Origin: Apostichopus japonicus
Taxonomy: Eukaryota > Echinodermata > Holothuroidea > Aspidochirotida > Stichopodidae
Direction: 5' to 3'
Length of the DNA stretch: 64,000 bases
Assembly: GCF_037975245.1 (NCBI RefSeq)
Contig: NC_092573.1
Span: 17,288,265 to 17,352,264, forward strand
Position numbers and translations under genes: made by a program. Of this stretch, positions 58,401 through 64,000 are shown in pieces. Numbering within the stretch: the first letter of the stretch is position 1; the number at the start of each line of letters is the position of its first letter. A model generated the notes under the pieces. That model did no database searches. It was given only the letters and a program-made list of their open reading frames with translations, and had not been told where the DNA came from.

Positions 58401-59466
58401 TTTAATTGTAAAAAGTGCTGTAATTTATGTCACACAATTTTCCAAAGCTGCAGCCTAACAGCATTACTTGCTCAACGGCTGTCTCAGTGTTTAAACTGCT
58501 TAACTATTAAAGTCCGCTCTGAATTTGAACCAGAAACAACATCATCTCCATCACAAGCAGTGATAGTATAAGACAGTGTTATTGCATGGAGGTATTGTGA
58601 AAATAATTTGAATAACAAAATTAATACAGAGTGACTGCCCCTACAGTTCAAGGGATCTAAGATAGTGTTTGAAGAGTAGTACATTGTAGATTATGTGTGA
58701 CATACTGTACAGTACTTACATTGTGCTTCATACTGAAATGTGTATACCAGTTGAACTGAAGGATTTGTTCTGAAATACTCTGATGGTGCATGATCCCTCC
58801 AATATTACAGATCTCATAATGCTTCTGATGCCAAATCTTGATGGGGAATGCTAGTTCATGTTTATGTAGACTTGATCTTCCCAAAGTTCTCTTTCAACTT
58901 CCAAAAATATCGAGCGAGATGCAAATAGTGTACGGTTCTATAAGGCAGAGATTGATCAATTTACTTAGCTCCTCTCTCAGTCCACATCTGTGCTGTCTCC
59001 CAGTCCACATCTGCCCTTTCCCATTTACCTAACTACACATTGGAATGTTTTAGCACTGCGTCCTCACTCCCTGAGCACCGCCCACTTACACCTCCTTCCG
59101 AATTGACCACTTAGGAAGATACTACACGTTTTTGTAGTGACTTTTACGTAACAATTTTCACCCGTTTCTTATGAGTTTTGGAACTTCATCTTGAACCTGC
59201 GGCCGTAGAAGCTCCTTTACTGTCACTTCCAAGAAGCATTCTATAAGTATCCTTTGTTTTCAAGCATAATTTGTCACTTGATATACACTCCTTCTGTGTC
59301 CGTTGTGCGTATTTTTCTACAGGAATCGGTTGCGCGACACCTACTTCGTAGGCGTGGCCTTCCCGCGTCTGTTAGCCATTTAGGCTTTGCCATTAAGCTC
59401 CCACCACTAGCTGGTGGTCCACCTGGGGATTACAGCATTGTGACAAACGCAGGATTCTGGGACGCA
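55430..59466. other. No gene supported
   Basis: Apart from the tentative exon at 56445 no convincing exon, RNA or element was seen. A small direct repeat CAGTCCACATCTG occurs at about 58978 and 59001. Confidence 0.45.
56445..56468 (+). CDS. Speculative alternative first exon, MNIGSPFE
   Basis: Eight codons from ATG to a GTATGA donor in phase 0, ending SPFE where SCAMP exon 1 ends SPFQ, also in phase 0. It might be an alternative SCAMP start; the match is too short to be firm. Confidence 0.12.
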
Positions 59467-60925
59467 ATGTTCTGGCCAGGGATGCAAACTCTTCAAATTG
59501 ATTGCATTTAGCGGACGCAAACTCTTTATGTCGAGACACACACCCCAAGTACACTCCCCCCAAGTACAACTAGGTCAACGGAAAACATAATAAAACACAT
59601 TTCTCAATGCACATCTTTATTTCTTTCAAAAAACTACAACTTCATCTGACAAGAATCAAAAGTTCTCCCACTCCTACAGATCATTGAATTTGTTTGAAAT
59701 AAATATATCATAACGATCAATCGCAAGGTACAGGGTTACCAAAACTCCATTACGGAGATTTTCATGCTAAAAATAGACAATGATGCTTTACCAATATTCC
59801 TGTGATTTGATTGGCTAATAGTCCCTACCGATTGTCTGGAAACATTCTTGCATTTGTAGTGCATGAACATGAAGTAAGGTGTTTAGCAACAATTACTTGC
59901 AACGTTACTTTCCCCTGTGTAGAGATAACAAAGTTTGTGGGATAGGCTATCATATGTGTGCACTCAAATATGATAACGTTAGGCCTTGTTATCTCATAAA
60001 TTTTTTACGTACATTTTTACAACAATCACTGGTGGTACGAAGATGCACTTGAATTGTTTCTGAGACTATCACATAATATTTTAATCATTGTTTTGATCAG
60101 CAAATGTTATGAGTTGAGACAGTCTATGAAGTTTGTAGGAAGCTTACATCCTGGTCCTGAAAAGGATATTTCATCTCACAGTATGTTTCTTCTCTCTGCA
60201 TTAAGAGTTGCTCATGTAAAATGTACATTCATACCACAGTAGTTTCTGTTGCAAATTTTTCGCGGTCCAATTGACCATAAGCTTCAGTAAATGTTATTTT
60301 GGTGCAGCATTCGTGTGTAAACTTCTGTACTTTAGAACATTGAAGTTTGATTTTTTAATCAACATTGGGTAAGAAGCTATTCACATAGGCCTTCTGAAAT
60401 TTTCGTACAGATGATTGTTTGCAAAGAGCCCAGGATAAATGTTGGATCAGGTTTTGATGATTTGCGCATGTGTAGTTGAAAATGAAGTTTGAACAGGCCT
60501 ATGTATGTATGCAGTAGTACAGAGAACTGTGTGGAATTTAGCGAAAGATATGCACACTGTCGGTACAGTGAGTTTTGAAGAATTGGTTGTTGGAAGCGCT
60601 GCAAAGTCAAAGCATGGAGCTACTACAGAGTTAGGGAGTAGGGAAGTACAAGGGCAGATGAAGGAGGGGGCTGGGGGTAAAAATTGTTTGAAACGGCAGG
60701 GTGGTCGAAAGGAGGAGTGGGCCAGGCCGCCCCTTTCAAACAGCGAAGCTAGAGGCACTGAGCTATCTGCCCTATATATTGTGTGTAACATACACAGAAT
60801 ATAAGCAGTGATACTACACTACCCTAGTAACAGTAGGTAATACAATGAACGCAATTGGTGTTTGATCGGGACGCAAGCTCTTTTTGCGGGCCGCAAACTT
60901 TTTAGGGGGCTTGCATCCCTGGGAC
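59467..60925 (-). repeat. Element copy B (inverted partner of 40640-41996)
   Basis: Ends CCAGGGATGCAAACTCTT and, as complement, CCAGGGATGCAAGCCCC form a short inverted repeat. GGGACGCAA words occur near both ends. It is more complete than copy A at the end that is missing there. No recognised transposase. Confidence 0.75.
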
Positions 60926-61597
60926 GGAAACTTTTCTTCTCTTATAACATACTGAGATTAGCCAGCTTGTTGAATCCCCAGTTCCTTCCGGGGGTAGGTA
61001 GGAGAGGTTTCCCGCCTAGGGCGGGCGCCCTTGGCCCTTAGCGTAATTAGGCTACTCGACTAGGCTCGGTAGCGTGGGTGTGTCCTAATATAGTTCAGTG
61101 TTAGGCTCTGCTGCTAGGCCCCTACTACGCGGGTGTTCCCTAGGCTTACCTTTGGTAGAGAGGCCAGTTCCCTTGCTCCAGGCTTTGTGAGGCTTTGTAG
61201 ACTATAGGTGGGGGCTCTTCACCCACATGGGCGGTGACCCCCTAGTGGGGTCTTGCCCATTGGGCATTGCCCCCTCTTCAGGACAGGGATCGAACTATTG
61301 TTAGTTCACCCTGAGCTCCAATAGGGGCCTCAGTTCCTAGGCCCAGGTTCCGGGCTAGGCTCCCCGGCACCTGTTTGGCTGGGACGAGGGTGCACTCCGC
61401 GTGCCCCCTTCTTCTTTCTATCGTGTTCTTATTCGTTCACCTCTGTCCTGACATGTATCGTTTCTCATGCATGTTTTTCTCTGCCATTGGTTGCAGATTT
61501 CCACAGGTGTTCTTGTTATAAATAAAGTTGTTCAATTGACACTCATTGTATTGGACGTCCTTGCACGTCCTCACAATCTGCAGCTCCATGCTTACCT

Positions 61598-62272
61598 GTG
61601 GACACAGTCTGTTTCCACAAAGTTGAATGCCCTCATGCCAAGAGAAAAGGGTCCGCCTTCCCAGCCAAACAAGACAGGGCACTTAAGGCTCACAATACAG
61701 CATGGAGACAGATCTTCAAATTACCATTGATTTCCTCGGAAGTTAGGGACAGGCTCCGAGCGGAACAGGGCATAACCTTGGGCAACTTCAGAGACCTGCA
61801 ACAGAGAAAACTGGACCACATGTCGTATGACCCTGACCAGGTCTCTAGGGTCGGCCTGAAAATTTGCCTGGACTCTCATGCTATCAGCGGAGCTGCTCAT
61901 GAGACACCATCAGCAGCTCCCGTGTGACAAAGAACAGATCCTTGACCGGGAGGCATCCCAAATCATGTGGCTGCTGGGCCCACTGGTGAGACTTATATAC
62001 GATCAATTCGCCAGGGTATCCAACTAATGGAGTCCAGACAGGCCTACATTCTGGCCCCAATGAGATGGCCTGAAGGGGAAGCCCTGTTCTCAGGCCAGTT
62101 TGCCGAAGCTGTACAGAGCGAGTTCACCAGAAGGGAAACACTGTCCAAGCAGACATTCTGGAAGTTCAACCTGCAGAGAACTCAAACTTGCAGACTAGCG
62201 GCGGTGAGACTGCCCACCAACCCCAGACAATCCAGAGGTTGCAGTCGCGACACGGCTGCGCTTCATCCATAG
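61598..62272 (+). pseudogene. DIRS gag-like region
   Basis: Fragments WRQIFKLPLISSEVRDRLRA, DREASQIMWLLGPLVRLIYD and APMRWPEGEALFSGQF lie in alternating frames. Assignment rests on position and general character, not on a firm motif. Confidence 0.5.
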
Positions 62273-62499
62273 CTGACACAGGCACCAGGGATAACAGACC
62301 ACCCTCACCCATGTTCAGACTAGGCCAACCCTCAGGCTGGAGGTCACAAGGCTCCACCTGTCCATGGAGTACCTTGACTCTGACCTGGGACGCAGGAATA
62401 CGGGACTCGTACCACACAGCACTCAGCCTTCTTTGATGCCCAGCACTAGGGGTGACCACCCTACCACGGATTATCCGATTGTAGGGGGGAGACTATTGC

Positions 62500-62880
62500 A
62501 ATATGCACATCGATGGCAAATTTTATGCCCGGATTCTTGGTCGCTAGATGTGGTTTCCTCGGGGTACCGCCGAGGGTATTCACCCCTGTAGCCGGCGCAG
62601 CAGTGAAAGAACTCCGCTGCAGAGGGATCCCACTCTTTGTGTACCTGGACGACTGGCTAGTGATAGGCTACTCATGTCAAGATGCGGCAAACAACATTGC
62701 ACTGATTACTCACCTCCTACGGTGGGTGATCAAACAGGAAAACACGATATTGTCACCCAGTCAGCAGGTCATGGCCAGCCTCGTGGACATCGTCCCCTAC
62801 TGCAGATTACGAAAGCGGTCAGTACAAGTGCAACTGTTAACCTGTCATCATTACAGGACCACTAGCCATTATCAAGTGTG
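62500..62880 (+). pseudogene. DIRS reverse transcriptase fragment
   Basis: Reads GVPPRVFTPVAGAAVKELRC, RGIPLFVYLDDWLVIG, then LLRWVIKQENTILSPSQQVM. The YLDDW box (62642-62656) is the form typical of DIRS/Ngaro RTs. The upstream palm motif is degraded. Confidence 0.82.
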
Positions 62881-63882
62881 GTCTCGGAGCTCGAGGGTCT
62901 TCGGAAAAAGTTGCTGATATGGCATAGGCAGCAAGAAGACCTGGCACCAGCAGGACTTATTCTTCAAGACTTGGCTACTTCTTTAGATGGTGTACGAACA
63001 CCCAGACTGACCCACATTCAGCGTCTGAACCAAATCGCCGATTTCCTCATGTACCTCTTTTACCAGGTCAAACGAATCTCTACGATCAGGAACTCTCTGG
63101 TCAGCAATATCTGCAATTCACATAGGATTCCCTGAAGACTCCCATGGTCATGGAGCAAAAACTGAGTGCTCAGAGATATGTCTGACAATCCCTTTGAGCC
63201 AATGGCGTCAACTTCTCTACGCCACCTGACATACAAAACTGTGTTCTTGGTAGCCGCAGCATCGGCCAGGAGAAGAAGCTGCTTGCATGCCCTCTCCGTG
63301 GCAGTGGGGCATGTCCGTTTCAAAAACCACGGCATTCGCCTAATCCCTCATCCAGCATTCCTGCCAAAGAATCAGACACTAAACTTTGTGCCAGGAGACA
63401 TCTTCCTCCCCAGGATCTCCCATGTTTCCTCCGTCAGAAAGGACAAGCTGTGGTGCCCAGTTGGGGCACTCCTATGGTATATCAGCAGAACCAAGACTCT
63501 CCGTACCTCACTGAGACTGTTCATTGTTCTGTATGTACCTTACACGCCTGCCTCCAGGGATACGATTTCCAGATGGATTGTTCAACTGATCTAGCTTCAT
63601 ACTCCGGCAGGGGAGAGGGTTAGGGTGCACGACCTCACAGGCCAGGCATCCTCCAAGGCTTTGCTCGCAAGGGTCCCCCTGGAGGATATTCTGAAAGCAG
63701 CGGCATGGAAAACACTATCAACTTTTGTATCTGCATATTTGACTGACACCCTTGCATCGGTTTGTGCATGCGGTGTTGGGAGTTCCTTCAGGAAGGTCCT
63801 GCCCATTGGGCCTCCGACCATCATAACAGTGCTACTCCATGCAGATGTGAGATGGGAGACATATAAGAAAGGAGCAAAGTAA
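62878..63882 (+). pseudogene. DIRS tyrosine recombinase
   Basis: N-terminal part NQIADFLMYLFYQVKRISTI; catalytic part LTYKTVFLVAAASARRRSCL with the first arginine, SRDTISRWIVQLI, then VPLEDILKAAAWKTLSTFVS and the nucleophile in AYLTD (Tyr at 63736-63738). The HxxR box reads HDLT, so the second arginine is lost (63637-63639). An in-frame TAG sits at 63592-63594. Non-functional copy. Confidence 0.85.
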
Positions 63883-63936
63883 GTTGGTGAGTTACGAGCG
63901 ACGATTCTTACCTGTCTCTCCCTCCTCCCACCGTGG

Positions 63937-64000
63937 ACCTACCATTACGAAACTTGACCTGACGGCTGACCTACAATTACGAAACTTGACCTGACGGCTG
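63937..64000. repeat. Tandem pair of a 32-bp unit at the window end
   Basis: ACCTACCATTACGAAACTTG... at 63937-63968 is repeated at 63969-64000 with one change. It may continue outside the window and could belong to the DIRS terminal region. Confidence 0.9.

Larger units (their letters stand above)
60926..64000 (+). mobile_element. DIRS-type tyrosine-recombinase retrotransposon, decayed, cut by window edge
   Basis: A GC-rich leader (60.96-61.45 kb), a gag-like part (61.6-62.2 kb), reverse transcriptase (about 62.5-62.8 kb) and tyrosine recombinase (62.9-63.8 kb) in the order of DIRS elements. Frameshifts and at least one stop (TAG 63592-63594) break it. Base composition is markedly more GC-rich than the surroundings. 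The left boundary is estimated; terminal repeats were not resolved. Confidence 0.85.

Noticed and set aside
1-64000. CRISPR array, bacterial operon or phage-like system
   Set aside because: Spliced animal genes and eukaryotic transposons throughout; the tandem repeats are minisatellites without unique spacers of constant length.

Overview
This is eukaryotic animal DNA: long introns, GT-AG splicing, and a dense load of transposons and MITEs. The best guess is a marine invertebrate deuterostome, probably an echinoderm or a relative. The reasons are a single AP-3 beta gene linked to SCAMP, scattered short words such as TAGGCCTA and AACGTTAGGCC, and the mix of Penelope, DIRS and hAT/Harbinger elements. 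The species call is an inference and not certain.

Genes. The left half (1737-31465, minus strand) is most of one gene, the AP-3 adaptor complex beta subunit (AP3B1/AP3B2-type). I could place 19 coding exons, from the ATG through the whole trunk domain and the acidic serine-rich hinge, in one continuous frame of 822 codons. The C-terminal ear lies beyond the left edge. At 35278-35334 (plus strand), head-to-head with AP3B and 3.8 kb away, is the first coding exon of a secretory carrier membrane protein (SCAMP). Its later exons were not found, so the rest of the window is probably a very long SCAMP intron 1 or intergenic DNA. AP3B1 and SCAMP1 are neighbours in the same divergent arrangement on human chromosome 5q14, so this looks like ancient microsynteny of two endosomal trafficking genes. 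A possible first exon of an unknown minus-strand gene lies at 54110-54220.

Mobile DNA by region. 0-4.7 kb: three copies of a repeat with matching 10-mers at both ends and a terminal hairpin, inside AP3B introns 17 and 19. 10-21.5 kb: foldback MITEs and a 4.1-kb element with terminal inverted repeats, a TA target duplication and arrays of a CCGACGATA-like motif, which itself holds a nested hAT MITE. 23-29 kb (intron 3): tRNA-derived SINE-like copies, a second hAT MITE, a second family with the terminal hairpin, and a tandem array of about 200-bp units carrying CRE sites. 30.4-30.7 kb: a Penelope terminal fragment. 32-35 kb: AT-rich repeats, a LINE tail and a perfect 45-bp inverted repeat in front of SCAMP. 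38.9-42 kb: a palindromic MITE, a Harbinger-like MITE, and one copy of an element whose inverted partner lies at 59.5-60.9 kb. 43.1-45.2 kb: a decayed Penelope-like element with reverse transcriptase and GIY-YIG domains. 46.6-50.9 kb: repeats rich in nuclear-receptor half-sites and a 58-bp tandem array. 60.9-64 kb: a decayed DIRS-type tyrosine-recombinase retrotransposon running to the right edge.
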